A program made the translations under genes and the position numbers. Positions 1 through 11,316 of a DNA stretch of 64,000 bases are shown piece by piece. The stretch spans positions 310,001 to 374,000 of the forward strand of contig NZ_FYDJ01000001.1 in assembly GCF_900187425.1 (NCBI RefSeq), in the 5' to 3' direction. The DNA is from Pseudomonas sp. Irchel s3h14. Its GTDB lineage: Bacteria > Pseudomonadota > Gammaproteobacteria > Pseudomonadales > Pseudomonadaceae. Below the pieces are notes generated by a model. It did no database searches and had not been told where the DNA came from. It saw only the letters and a list, made by a program, of their open reading frames with translations. Each line of letters opens with the position of its first letter. The stretch's first letter is position 1.

Positions 1-202
1 GCTGCGGATTGAGCCGGGCGTTGTAGCCCATGATGATCCCTTCGCGCTCCAGCCGCCGGACCCGCTCGGTACACGGCGTGGTCGAGAGCCCGACCTTTTC
101 CCCCAGCTCGGTGAAGGAGATGCGCCCGTCCGCTTGCAGGATCCGCAGGATGTTGCGGTCGATCTTGTCCAGCTCACGTTTGGTCTGAGTGTTGGTACGC
201 AT
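1..202 (-). CDS. dadR: Lrp/AsnC-family regulator, N-terminal part (DadR-like)
   Basis: The gene is cut by the window start; only the first 67 or so codons are visible. Read on the minus strand from an ATG at 202, it begins MRTNTQTKRELDKIDRNIL and continues with a winged helix-turn-helix typical of AsnC/Lrp proteins (DGRISFTELGEKVGLS, then TTPCTERVRRLEREG). Family members of about 160 aa are amino-acid-responsive DNA-binding proteins. The divergent position against dadA, separated by about 157 bp, matches DadR/Lrp, the activator of the alanine-inducible dadAX genes in Pseudomonas. The ligand-binding RAM domain lies outside the window, so the ligand cannot be judged here. Confidence 0.9.
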   Translation of the reverse strand, partial: MRTNTQTKRELDKIDRNILRILQADGRISFTELGEKVGLSTTPCTERVRRLEREGIIMGYNARLNPQ

Positions 203-359
203 AGGGGATGCGCCTCCGTGAAAAGCGTTTTTGCCGAGAATTCTCGCCAAATATAGGCACTTATATAGTGAAAAGCACTGCCTAATCTTTTTTACACTGC
301 GCACATCAATGCTCGACAACTACGAACGTCAGCGGCAAGCCGCGATGAGGGATATGAAA
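203..359. promoter_or_regulatory. dadR-dadA divergent control region with 12-bp palindrome
   Basis: This is the shared upstream region of dadR and dadA. It holds a perfect 12-bp palindrome, CGAGAATTCTCG, at 235-246. It also holds two direct copies of GTGAAAAGC at 218-226 and 268-276, 50 bp apart, which is close to five helical turns. An A/T-rich stretch follows at 248-300. Lrp-type regulators usually bind several such sites in divergent promoters, so these are plausible DadR sites. Binding is inference. Confidence 0.4.
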
Positions 360-1664
360 ATGCGCGTTATGGTCTTGGGTAGCGGCGTCATCGGTACCAC
401 CAGTGCTTACTATCTGGCGCGTGCCGGGTTTGAAGTGGTGGTCGTGGACCGTCAGCCGGCTGCTGCCATGGAGACCAGTTTCGCCAACGCCGGGCAGGTT
501 TCGCCGGGTTATGCCTCACCATGGGCGGCGCCGGGCGTGCCGCTCAAGGCCATCAAGTGGTTGTTGCAGCGCCACGCACCGCTGGCGATCAAGGCCACCG
601 CCGACATCGACCAATACCTGTGGATGGCGCAGATGCTGCGCAACTGCACCGCCAGCCGTTATGCGGTGAACAAGGAGCGCATGGTCCGCCTGTCCGAGTA
701 CAGCCGTGACTGCCTCGACGAATTGCGCGCCGAAACCGGCATTGCCTACGAAGGCCGCAGCCTCGGTACTACCCAACTGTTCCGCACCCAGGCTCAACTT
801 GATGGCGCCTGGAAAGACATCGCCGTGCTGAAAGAGTCCGGCGTGCCGTTCGAACTGCTCGACCGCGCCGGCATTGCCCGCGTCGAGCCGGCGCTGGCCA
901 GTGTCACCGACATTCTCGCCGGTGCCCTGCGCCTGCCGAACGACCAGACTGGCGACTGCCAGATGTTCACCACCCGCCTGGTCGAAATGGCTACCAAACT
1001 GGGTGTGGAATTCCGCTTCGACCAGGACATTCAGCGCCTCGACTACGCCGGCGACCGCATCAATGGTGTCTGGATCGACGGCAAGCTGGAAACCGCTGAT
1101 CGCTACGTGCTGGCCCTGGGCAGCTACTCTCCGCAACTGCTCAAGCCGCTGGGCATCAAGGCGCCGGTGTATCCGCTCAAGGGTTACTCCCTGACCGTGC
1201 CGATTACTAACCCGGCGATGGCCCCGACTTCGACTATTCTCGACGAGACCTACAAGGTCGCGATCACCCGTTTCGACAACCGCATCCGCGTCGGTGGCAT
1301 GGCTGAAATAGCCGGTTTTGACCTGTCGCTGAACCCGCGTCGGCGGGAAACCCTGGAGATGATCGTCAACGACCTCTATCCTCAGGGCGGCGATCTGGCC
1401 CAGGCGAGTTTCTGGACCGGTCTGCGTCCGACCACTCCGGACGGCACCCCGATCGTGGGAGCTACGCCGTTCAGCAATCTGTTTTTGAACACGGGTCACG
1501 GCACGCTTGGTTGGACCATGGCGTGCGGTTCCGGTCGCTTGCTGGCCGATCTGATGGCGAAGAAAACGCCGCAGATCAGCGCCGAAGGCCTCGATATTTC
1601 CCGTTATGGAAAAAAACTTCAGGAGTCTGCAAAACATGTCAATCCAGCGCCAGCTCACCAATGA
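360..1664 (+). CDS. dadA: D-amino acid dehydrogenase small subunit DadA
   Basis: Membrane-associated flavoenzyme that oxidatively deaminates D-alanine and other D-amino acids to 2-oxo acids and passes electrons to the respiratory chain. The protein is 434 aa, close to the 432 aa of known DadA. It starts [12 protein letters not shown], with the FAD-binding GxGxxG motif at residues 7-12. The family blocks [20 protein letters not shown] and [14 protein letters not shown] are present. An in-frame ORF extends upstream to 231, but the ATG at 360 was chosen because the family start fits there and a GAGGGA ribosome-binding site lies about 10 bases before it. Its 3' end overlaps ridA. dadA, ridA and dadX form one catabolic unit in the order known from P. 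aeruginosa. Confidence 0.97.
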   Translation: MRVMVLGSGVIGTTSAYYLARAGFEVVVVDRQPAAAMETSFANAGQVSPGYASPWAAPGVPLKAIKWLLQRHAPLAIKATADIDQYLWMAQMLRNCTASRYAVNKERMVRLSEYSRDCLDELRAETGIAYEGRSLGTTQLFRTQAQLDGAWKDIAVLKESGVPFELLDRAGIARVEPALASVTDILAGALRLPNDQTGDCQMFTTRLVEMATKLGVEFRFDQDIQRLDYAGDRINGVWIDGKLETADRYVLALGSYSPQLLKPLGIKAPVYPLKGYSLTVPITNPAMAPTSTILDETYKVAITRFDNRIRVGGMAEIAGFDLSLNPRRRETLEMIVNDLYPQGGDLAQASFWTGLRPTTPDGTPIVGATPFSNLFLNTGHGTLGWTMACGSGRLLADLMAKKTPQISAEGLDISRYGKKLQESAKHVNPAPAHQ

Positions 1665-1989
1665 GCGCATGAGCCAGATCGTAGTCCACAGCGGTACCGT
1701 GTATCTGGCAGGGCAGGTCGGCGACGATATGAACGCCGGGATTGAACAACAGACCCGTGAAACACTTGCCAACATCGAGCGTTTGCTGGATCTGGCCGGG
1801 ACCGACAAGAGCCGTTTGCTGTCGGTGACGATTTACTTGAAAGACATTGATGCACACTTTGAAGGCATGAACGCGGTCTGGGACAAATGGCTGCCAAAAG
1901 GCGTCGCACCGGCCCGTGCCACCGTTGAATCGAAGTTGTGCGAACCGGAAATCCTGGTTGAGCTGTCGGTTGTCGCCGCTCTGCCATAA
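1636..1989 (+). CDS. RidA-family (YjgF/YER057c) reactive-intermediate deaminase
   Basis: Small 117-aa protein of the Rid superfamily. Classical RidA hydrolyses reactive enamine/imine intermediates released by PLP or flavin enzymes. Seen here are [12 protein letters not shown] near the N-terminus and [23 protein letters not shown] at the C-terminus. The latter keeps the Arg and Glu positions of the family active site. The start at 1636 has AGGAG at 1621-1625 and lies inside dadA, so the two are translationally coupled (29-bp overlap). Placement between dadA, which makes imino acids, and dadX, a PLP enzyme, suggests clean-up of 2-iminopropionate. That role is inferred from the neighbours. Confidence 0.93.
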   Translation: MSIQRQLTNERMSQIVVHSGTVYLAGQVGDDMNAGIEQQTRETLANIERLLDLAGTDKSRLLSVTIYLKDIDAHFEGMNAVWDKWLPKGVAPARATVESKLCEPEILVELSVVAALP

Positions 1990-2085
1990 ATTCGTCTGAA
2001 AAATCCCTCTCCCGGTGCTACTGGCGGTTCACGCCGTCAGCCAGCGCCGGTTTTTCTTCCCATGACCGCCTAGAAGTCTGCCGCC

Positions 2086-3159
2086 ATGCGTCCAGCCCGT
2101 GCCCTGATCGACCTTCAAGCCCTGCGTCACAACTACCAAATCGCCCGTGAAGTCACGGGGGCCAAGGCCCTCGCGGTGATCAAGGCCGATGCCTACGGTC
2201 ATGGCGCGGTGCGTTGCGCCCAGGCGCTGGAAGCCGAAGCAGATGGTTTCGCCGTGGCTTGTATCGAAGAAGCGTTGGAGCTGCGAGCCGCGGGTATTCG
2301 TGCGCCGGTGTTGCTGCTGGAAGGTTTTTTCGAGGCCGATGAGCTATCGCTGATCGTCGAGCATGACTTCTGGTGTGTGGTCCATTCGCTGTGGCAACTC
2401 GAAGCCATCGAGAACGCTGCACTGAGCAAGCCGATCACGGTCTGGCTCAAGCTCGATTCGGGCATGCATCGGGTGGGCTTGCATCCAAAGGATTATCAGG
2501 CGGCCTATCAACGGCTGCTGGCCAGCGGCAAGGTGGCGAAGATTGTTCTGATGAGCCACTTCGCCCGGGCCGATGAGCTGCACAGCCAGGCCAGTACCGA
2601 GCAGGTCGCGGTGTTCGAAGCGGCGCGCCAGGGCTTGTCGGCTGAGGTCAGCCTGCGTAACTCGCCGGCAGTGCTCGGTTGGCCGCAGATTCCGAGTGAT
2701 TGGGTTCGCCCGGGCATCATGCTCTACGGCGCGACTCCGTTTGAAGAAGCCAACGCCGTGGCGTCCCGCCTGCAACCGGTGATGACCCTCGAATCGAAAG
2801 TGATCTGCGTGCGTGAACTGCCGGCCGGCGAGCCGATCGGTTACGGCGCCACATTCATCACCCAGAAACCAATGCGCGTGGGCGTGGTGGCCATGGGTTA
2901 CGCCGATGGCTACCCACGTCAGGCACCGACCGGCACGCCCGTGATGGTTGCCGGGCAGCGCAGCCAGTTGATTGGTCGGGTGTCGATGGACATGCTCTGC
3001 ATCGACCTGACCGATGTGCCGCAAGCCGGCCTCGGTTCGACCGTCGAGTTGTGGGGCAAAAACATTCTTGCCAGTGACGTGGCGGCGGCTGCGGGCACGA
3101 TTCCTTACCAGATCTTCTGCAACCTGCGTCGGGTGCCAATGCTCTATTCCGGGGCTTAG
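2086..3159 (+). CDS. dadX: Alanine racemase, catabolic (DadX)
   Basis: PLP-dependent fold-type III racemase interconverting L- and D-alanine, feeding DadA with D-alanine. 357 aa, the usual length. The PLP-lysine is K33 in [11 protein letters not shown], and the catalytic tyrosine region MGYADGYPR (Tyr about 272) is intact. [12 protein letters not shown] and [13 protein letters not shown] are family signatures. It follows ridA after 96 bp and is probably cotranscribed with dadA. The dad context marks it as the inducible catabolic isozyme; Pseudomonas usually carries a separate biosynthetic alr elsewhere. Confidence 0.96.
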   Translation: MRPARALIDLQALRHNYQIAREVTGAKALAVIKADAYGHGAVRCAQALEAEADGFAVACIEEALELRAAGIRAPVLLLEGFFEADELSLIVEHDFWCVVHSLWQLEAIENAALSKPITVWLKLDSGMHRVGLHPKDYQAAYQRLLASGKVAKIVLMSHFARADELHSQASTEQVAVFEAARQGLSAEVSLRNSPAVLGWPQIPSDWVRPGIMLYGATPFEEANAVASRLQPVMTLESKVICVRELPAGEPIGYGATFITQKPMRVGVVAMGYADGYPRQAPTGTPVMVAGQRSQLIGRVSMDMLCIDLTDVPQAGLGSTVELWGKNILASDVAAAAGTIPYQIFCNLRRVPMLYSGA

Positions 3160-3286
3160 GTTAAAGCGCCCCGACCGAAAGTCGCTTCGCCGAACAGGAT
3201 TCAGGTCCAAGTGTTGTAAATACTGAACGCTGTCGCCATGATAACGCTCAATATTCCAACAACCTGAATCCCTGGAGGCTCCAGCA

Positions 3287-3835
3287 TTGGACGTCGGTGA
3301 ACGACTGCAATCCATCCGTAAGCTCAAAGGACTTTCCCAGCGTGAACTCGCCAAGCGCGCGGGCGTCACCAACAGCACCATTTCGATGATCGAGAAGAAC
3401 AGCGTCAGCCCCTCGATCAGTTCGCTGAGGAAGGTACTGGGCGGGATTCCCATGTCCATGGTCGAGTTCTTTTCCGAAGAAATCCTGCAGGAAAAACCGA
3501 CTCAGATCGTCTACAAAGCCAACGAGCTGATCGATATTTCCGATGGCGCAGTGACCATGAAACTGGTCGGCAGGGCTCATCCGAGCCGGGCCATCGCGTT
3601 CCTCAACGAAATCTACCCGCCAGGCGCCGACACCGGTGACGAGATGCTCACCCATGAGGGCGAGGAAACCGGGATTTTGCTCGAAGGTCGACTTGAACTG
3701 GTGGTGGGGCTTGAAACTTTTGTGCTCGAAGCCGGCGACAGCTACTACTTTGAAAGTACTAAACCGCACCGCTTCCGTAATCCGTTCGATGCGCCAGCGC
3801 GACTAATCAGCGCAGCGACTCCAGCGAATTTCTAA
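3287..3835 (+). CDS. pauR: HTH-cupin transcriptional regulator, PauR-like
   Basis: 182-aa regulator with an N-terminal XRE-type helix-turn-helix (residues 5-60; LSQRELAKRAGVTNSTISMIE) and a C-terminal cupin ligand-binding domain (about 105-180; HEGEETGILLEGRLEL, GDSYYFESTKPHRF). The start codon is TTG at 3287, supported by TGGAGG at 3272-3277. Architecture and position directly after dadX match PA5301, known as PauR, the repressor of polyamine (putrescine/cadaverine) catabolism in P. aeruginosa. Polyamine specificity here is inferred from that synteny; no pau genes are in the window. Confidence 0.85.
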   Translation: MDVGERLQSIRKLKGLSQRELAKRAGVTNSTISMIEKNSVSPSISSLRKVLGGIPMSMVEFFSEEILQEKPTQIVYKANELIDISDGAVTMKLVGRAHPSRAIAFLNEIYPPGADTGDEMLTHEGEETGILLEGRLELVVGLETFVLEAGDSYYFESTKPHRFRNPFDAPARLISAATPANF

Positions 3836-4004
3836 GAAAAGAGGCGTCCCGCGAGCATTGCGGAGGTGCCCGAGTTGTTTTTCCGCCACGCATAAGACCC
3901 CTTCGACTTTAGGGTTGTTTCAGTGTGGCGGGCTTACCGTTATACTTGCGCCCGCCTGCGAACCGTGGCCGTGGGCGTGACTAGCCACCATTGAGGGTGA
4001 ACGC

Positions 4005-4430
4005 GTGAATCTAATTATGAAAATGCTGGCCGTACCAGCAACCGTATTGGCCCTTTGGGCAGTCAGCGCACAAGCTGCGACCAACGACGATATTGCTAAA
4101 CGCCTTGAGCCAGTCGGCCAGGTTTGCGTTCAGGGTAAAGAGTGCAAGGGGATGGAAGTCGCTGCTTCTGCGGGTGGTGGAGATGCCAAAACCCCTGACT
4201 CAGTGATTGCAAAACATTGTAACGCTTGCCACGGCACCGGCCTGTTGGGCGCACCGAAAGTCGGTGATGCTGCAGCCTGGGGCGAGCGCGCCAAGAAAGA
4301 AGGCGGCCTTGACGGCTTGCTGGCGAAAGCAATCTCCGGCGTCAACGCGATGCCACCAAAAGGCACCTGCGCCGATTGCTCTGATGGCGATCTCAAGGGC
4401 GCCATCCAGAAGATGTCCGGCCTGAAGTAA
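4005..4430 (+). CDS. cycB: Cytochrome c5, periplasmic monoheme
   Basis: 141-aa secreted c-type cytochrome. Residues 1 to about 24 form a Sec signal peptide (MKMLAVPATVLALWAVSAQA). A heme-binding CNACH sits at residues 72-76 and the axial Met near residue 116 in NAMPPKG. Two further cysteine pairs (VCVQGKEC and GTCADC) are present; the second is the disulfide typical of cytochrome c5. The GTG at 4005 is the annotated start, though the in-frame ATG at 4017 would also give a signal peptide. It acts as a small electron carrier between respiratory complexes. A strong terminator follows. Confidence 0.93.
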   Translation: MNLIMKMLAVPATVLALWAVSAQAATNDDIAKRLEPVGQVCVQGKECKGMEVAASAGGGDAKTPDSVIAKHCNACHGTGLLGAPKVGDAAAWGERAKKEGGLDGLLAKAISGVNAMPPKGTCADCSDGDLKGAIQKMSGLK

Positions 4431-4445
4431 GCCTTCATCTTCATC

Positions 4446-4472
4446 AAAAAGCCGCTTTCGAGCGGTTTTTTT
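4446..4472 (+). terminator. Intrinsic terminator of cycB
   Basis: A GCCGC stem with a TTCG loop is flanked by A and T runs (AAAAAGCCGCT-TTCG-AGCGGTTTTTTT), 15 bp after the cycB stop. This is a textbook Rho-independent terminator. Confidence 0.9.
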
Positions 4473-4557
4473 GTGCCTGCGATTTACGCCTGAGACTGTT
4501 CATTGCAGCAAAGACCCGGCAAGCTCGTTCCAACCCCAATTGGTAAGGGAGGATCAG

Positions 4558-6480
<1,923 letters not shown>

Positions 6481-6502
6481 CAGCCGACACAAAACACCAA
6501 TC

Positions 6503-6617
6503 TGATCGTTCCCACGCTCTGCGTGGGAATGCAGCCCGGGACGCTCCGCGTTCCAGCTTTCGAATGGGACGCGGAGCGTCCCTTGAGGCATTCCCACGCA
6601 GAGCGTGGGAACGATCA
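6503..6617. repeat. 115-bp palindromic intergenic repeat (copy 1)
   Basis: The two ends are near-perfect inverted copies: TGATCGTTCCCACGCTCTGC at the left and its complement at the right, with an inner inverted arm GACGCTCCGCGTTCC / GGGACGCGGAGCGTC. A second copy lies at 37735-37848. It sits between two convergent genes and ends 10 bp from the xpt stop codon, so it may also act as a transcript end or 3' stabiliser. This repeat family is common in fluorescens-group intergenic regions (recalled, not searched). Confidence 0.9.
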
Positions 6618-6627
6618 TTGCGGGGGG

Positions 6628-7221
<594 letters not shown>

Positions 7222-7256
7222 CTATGCGTCTAAGGCTGGTTAAAAAGTAGTCGATT

Positions 7257-9266
7257 CTAGCGCTTTAACATCGCGCGTATATCCGCCAATGCCGTATTGC
7301 CGCGAACAGCTTTGACTTCAACGGGTGTGTCGTCGGTGCCTTCCCAAGCCAGGTCGTCCGGTGGCAGTTCATCGAGGAAGCGGCTCGGGGCGCAATCGAT
7401 GATCTCGCCGTATTGCTTACGCTTGGCGGCGAAGGTGAAGGCCAGCGTCTGACGCGCTCGGGTAATTCCGACGTAGGCCAGCCGACGTTCTTCTTCGATA
7501 GTGTCGGCTTCGATACTGGAACGGTGCGGGAGGATTTCCTCTTCCATGCCCATGATGAACACGTAAGGGAATTCCAGACCCTTGGAGGCGTGCAGGGTCA
7601 TCATCTGCACACCTTCGGCACCGTCTTCCTCTTCCTGCTGACGTTCCAGCATGTCGCGCAGGACGAGTTTGCCGATGGCGTCTTCGACGGTCATCTCGCC
7701 TTCTTCGTCTTTTTCGAGGGTGTTTTTCAACGCCTCGATCAGGAACCAGACGTTACCCATGCGGTAATCGGCGGCCTTGTCGCTGGAACTGTTGGTGCGC
7801 AGCCAGTTCTCGTAGTCGATGTCCATGACCATGCTGCGCAGCGCCGAGATCGGGTCTTCGCCGGCGCACTGCTCGCGGACCTTGTCCATGAAGCGCTTGA
7901 AGCGCGACAGTCGATCGGTGAAGCGCGTATCCAGATGTTCGCCCAGACCGATTTCGTCGGTGGCGGCGTACATCGAGATTTTGCGTTCGGTGGCGTAGTT
8001 GCCAAGCTTTTCCAGCGTGGTCGAACCGATCTCCCGGCGTGGGACGTTGATCACCCGCAGGAAGGCGTTGTCGTCGTCGGGGTTCACGATCAGGCGGAAA
8101 TAGGCCATCAGGTCTTTCACTTCCTGACGTCCGAAAAAGCTGTTGCCGCCGGATAGGCGATACGGAATCTGGTGGTGTTGCAGCTTCAGCTCGATCAGCT
8201 TGGCCTGGTAGTTACCGCGATACAGGATTGCAAAATCGCTGTAGGGCCGATCCGTGCGCAAGTGCAGGGTCAGCAGCTCCACGGCCACGCGTTCGGCTTC
8301 GGCGTCTTCGTTGCGGCAACGGATCACGCGGATCTCGTCGCCGTGGCCCATCTCGCTCCACAGCTGCTTTTCGAATTCGTGCGGGTTGTTCGAGATCAGC
8401 ACGTTGGCGCAACGCAGGATGCGGCTGGTGGAGCGATAGTTTTGCTCCAGCATCACCACTTTCAGGGACGGGTAATCGTCCTTGAGCAGCATCAGGTTTT
8501 CCGGCCGGGCGCCGCGCCAGGCGTAGATCGACTGGTCGTCATCGCCCACCACGGTGAACTGGTTGCGGATGCCGATGAGCAGCTTCACCAGCAAATACTG
8601 GCTGGCGTTGGTGTCCTGGTATTCGTCCACCAGCAGGTAGCGGACTTTGTTCTGCCATTTTTCGAGGATGTCGGCGTGTTCCTGGAACAGCTTCACCGGC
8701 AGCAGGATCAGGTCGTCGAAGTCCACCGCGTTGAACGCCTTGAGCGTGCGCTGATAGTGGGTGTAGACGATGGCGGCGGTCTGTTCCTTGGGGTTGCGCG
8801 CGTTTTCCAGGGCTTCGGGCGGCAGGATCAGGTCGTTTTTCCACGAGCCGATCATGTTCTTGATCTCGTCGACGCCGTCGTCGCCCGAGTATTCCTTCTG
8901 CATGATGTCGGTCATCAAGGCTTTGACATCGGTCTCGTCGAAGATCGAGAAACCCGGCTTGTAGCCCAACCGCACGTGTTCCTTGCGGATGATGTTCAGG
9001 CCCAGATTGTGGAAGGTGCAGACGGTCAGGCCGCGGCCTTCGCCGCCCTTGAGCAGGGTGCCGACCCGTTCCTTCATCTCGCGCGCGGCCTTGTTGGTAA
9101 AGGTCATGGCGACGATGTACTGGGCGCGGATGCCACAACTCTGGATCAAGTGGGCGATCTTGCGCGTGATCACGCTGGTCTTGCCGGAGCCTGCACCGGC
9201 GAGCACCAATAGAGGGCCGCCGACGTAGTTCACGGCTTCTTGCTGCCGGGGATTGAGTCGGGACAT
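7257..9266 (-). CDS. rep: ATP-dependent DNA helicase Rep
   Basis: 669-aa superfamily 1A 3'-to-5' helicase that removes proteins from DNA ahead of replication forks. All SF1A motifs are seen: Q motif LNPRQQEAV, Walker A AGAGSGKTSVITRK (about 21-34), Ia AMTFTNKAA, motif II VDEYQDTN, motif III VGDDDQSIYAWRGA, motif IV QNYRST, motif V LHASKGLEFPYVF and motif VI YVGITRARQ. Rep and UvrD are close relatives. Rep was chosen because of the length, which is shorter than UvrD, and the synteny with xpt. It has its own upstream region of about 270 bp. Confidence 0.95.
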   Translation of the reverse strand: MSRLNPRQQEAVNYVGGPLLVLAGAGSGKTSVITRKIAHLIQSCGIRAQYIVAMTFTNKAAREMKERVGTLLKGGEGRGLTVCTFHNLGLNIIRKEHVRLGYKPGFSIFDETDVKALMTDIMQKEYSGDDGVDEIKNMIGSWKNDLILPPEALENARNPKEQTAAIVYTHYQRTLKAFNAVDFDDLILLPVKLFQEHADILEKWQNKVRYLLVDEYQDTNASQYLLVKLLIGIRNQFTVVGDDDQSIYAWRGARPENLMLLKDDYPSLKVVMLEQNYRSTSRILRCANVLISNNPHEFEKQLWSEMGHGDEIRVIRCRNEDAEAERVAVELLTLHLRTDRPYSDFAILYRGNYQAKLIELKLQHHQIPYRLSGGNSFFGRQEVKDLMAYFRLIVNPDDDNAFLRVINVPRREIGSTTLEKLGNYATERKISMYAATDEIGLGEHLDTRFTDRLSRFKRFMDKVREQCAGEDPISALRSMVMDIDYENWLRTNSSSDKAADYRMGNVWFLIEALKNTLEKDEEGEMTVEDAIGKLVLRDMLERQQEEEDGAEGVQMMTLHASKGLEFPYVFIMGMEEEILPHRSSIEADTIEEERRLAYVGITRARQTLAFTFAAKRKQYGEIIDCAPSRFLDELPPDDLAWEGTDDTPVEVKAVRGNTALADIRAMLKR

Positions 9267-9537
9267 ACGAAATCAGGGAGTCGTTTGCGAAATGGGCCGG
9301 CATTTTAACAGGCTCAGCGAATTGTGCTGCTCTCTCCGACTTGTGACGCAGCACGCTATCTATATTTGCCGGTTTTGATACTTTCACGCAGGATGCGTGG
9401 TGAGTTTGCGTCTAATGTTCGTAGTTCCGGATACAAAGCCGCGTTTGATAGCCGAGGCCATCTGGTCATTTGGTCATTGGTTACCGCCGCTGCATAATGC
9501 CCACCGCCTACATCTTTGCAGAGTCTAGGGAGCTAGC

Positions 9538-11211
9538 TTGTCTACGCCTGTCGAACCCTTGCGTTTGCTGCTACTGGCCGAAGAGCCAGCGTGGGCAGCG
9601 TTGTTGCGCGAGTGTCTGGCTCCGATGGGGAGCTCGACCGTGCTGATCAGCGCGCCGAGCTGGGAGTCGGTCAGCAGTCTGTTCGATGACAACCGCAACG
9701 CGGTGTTGTTGACGATTCCAGCGCTTCAACCTCTACCTGGCCGTTGCAGCCTGCCGACGGTATTGCTGCTCGAACATGAGCCGCTGTTGCCACCCGATGG
9801 AGTGAGTGACTGGCTGGTACGCGATCACCTTGATCCCGGCATGTTGCGCCGGTGCCTGCGGCATGTGCGTGAGCGCGGCCTGCTGGAAAACACGCTGCAG
9901 CGCCTGGCCGAGCAAGACCCGCTGACCGGCATCGCCAACCGCCAGGGTTTCCAGACCTTGCTGGCGGCGCGTCTGGCGGAAAACGACGGCCGCGGCCTGG
10001 CCCTCGGACACCTCGACCTCGACAACTTCCGTCACGCCAACGATGCCCTCGGCCACCAGGCCGGTGACCGGTTGATCCTGCAAGTGGTCGCGCGGCTGAA
10101 AAGCCAGCTTGAGGCCAGCGATCAGTTGGCCCGACTGGGCAGTGATGAGTTCGCCCTGCTGATCGACACCCGCCGCGCGCCTCAGCGCGCCGAATGGATG
10201 GCCGAACGCATTACTGAAGCGCTGGCCGAACCTTACTGGGTCGATGGCGAAAGCCTGTTGATCGGTTCCAGCCTGGGCATCGCCCACGCCCGGGCCCAGG
10301 CCGGCGCCGATCCGCTGATGTGGCACGCACACATCGCCATGCAACAAGCCAAAAGTACTCAGGGCTGTACCTTCCACATCTTCAACGAACGCATCAACCG
10401 CAATGCCCGCAGCATGGCCGATCTCGAAAGCGAGCTGCGTCGGGCGTTGCGCCGGGATGAACTGGAACTGCATTACCAGCCACGCTTGAACCTTGAGGAC
10501 GGGCAGATCGTCGGCCTCGAAGCCTTGGTACGCTGGCGTCATGGCGAGCGCGGTTTGCTGCCACCCAGCGAATTTGTGCCGCTGGCCGAGCAAAGCGGCT
10601 TGATTGTGCCACTCGGTTACTGGGTGATTTCCCGGGCCCTGCGTGACATGCAGGCGTTGCGCGAACGGGGTTTGCCGGCGTTGCACATGGCGATCAACCT
10701 GTCGTTTCGGCAGTTTCAGGACAGCCAGTTACTCTCGACACTGAGTCGGTTGATTGCCGAGCGCGGCGTCGAGGCGCAATGGCTGGAATTCGAACTGACT
10801 GAAACCGCGGTGATGCGCCGCAGCGATCTGGTCAAACAGACCATGGATGCGCTGGGGCGTCTGGGTGTGCGCTTCTCCCTCGACGACTTCGGCACCGGTT
10901 TCTCTTCGTTTGTGCACCTCAACAGCCTGCCGATTGCGTTGTTGAAGGTCGACAAGAGCTTTGTCGGCGGCATGGAAGAACGGGAAGAGAATCGCAAGCT
11001 GGTGCACGCGATGATCAATCTGGCGCACAACCTCAATCTTGAAGTGGTCGCCGAAGGCGTAGAAACGCCGGAGCAACTGGATCTATTGCGCGGGTTTGGC
11101 TGCGATCAGGTGCAAGGGTATTTGATCAGCAAGCCGTTGCCGCTGGCGGAGTTGGTTGAGTACCTGACCTTCGGTAGCAGCCAACAGCCCGCACTGGAAG
11201 TCGTGAGCTAA
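9538..11211 (+). CDS. GGDEF-EAL cyclic-di-GMP phosphodiesterase (ProE/PA5295-like)
   Basis: 557-aa cytoplasmic protein with three parts. Residues 1-120 are receiver-like but lack a recognisable phospho-acceptor Asp. A GGDEF domain (about 120-290) has a degenerate active site, GSDEF at 201-205, so it is unlikely to make c-di-GMP. An EAL domain (about 305-545) keeps EAL at 328-330, ELTETAVM, the loop LDDFGTGFSSF, LKVDKS, VAEGVET and QGY, so phosphodiesterase activity is expected. The start codon is TTG at 9538 with GGGAG just upstream. The position next to rep and the MATE gene matches PA5295 (ProE), an established phosphodiesterase. The GGDEF may serve as a GTP-sensing regulator, as in similar proteins. 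Confidence 0.9.
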   Translation: MSTPVEPLRLLLLAEEPAWAALLRECLAPMGSSTVLISAPSWESVSSLFDDNRNAVLLTIPALQPLPGRCSLPTVLLLEHEPLLPPDGVSDWLVRDHLDPGMLRRCLRHVRERGLLENTLQRLAEQDPLTGIANRQGFQTLLAARLAENDGRGLALGHLDLDNFRHANDALGHQAGDRLILQVVARLKSQLEASDQLARLGSDEFALLIDTRRAPQRAEWMAERITEALAEPYWVDGESLLIGSSLGIAHARAQAGADPLMWHAHIAMQQAKSTQGCTFHIFNERINRNARSMADLESELRRALRRDELELHYQPRLNLEDGQIVGLEALVRWRHGERGLLPPSEFVPLAEQSGLIVPLGYWVISRALRDMQALRERGLPALHMAINLSFRQFQDSQLLSTLSRLIAERGVEAQWLEFELTETAVMRRSDLVKQTMDALGRLGVRFSLDDFGTGFSSFVHLNSLPIALLKVDKSFVGGMEEREENRKLVHAMINLAHNLNLEVVAEGVETPEQLDLLRGFGCDQVQGYLISKPLPLAELVEYLTFGSSQQPALEVVS

Positions 11212-11220
11212 CGAGGATCC

Positions 11221-11310
11221 TGTAGGAGCAAGGCTTGCCCGCGATGCAGGCGACACGGTCTTGCAGGCACACCGCGTTATCGTTCATCGCGGGCAAGCCA
11301 TGCTCCTACA
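11221..11310. repeat. REP-type inverted repeat (TGTAGGAGC family, copy 1)
   Basis: Left arm TGTAGGAGCAAGGCTTGCCC and right arm GGGCAAGCCATGCTCCTACA are near-perfect inverted copies around a 50-bp spacer. Related elements occur at 41370-41467, 50960-51064 and 52178-52261. It lies between two convergent genes. Confidence 0.88.
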
Positions 11311-11316
11311 GGGATC

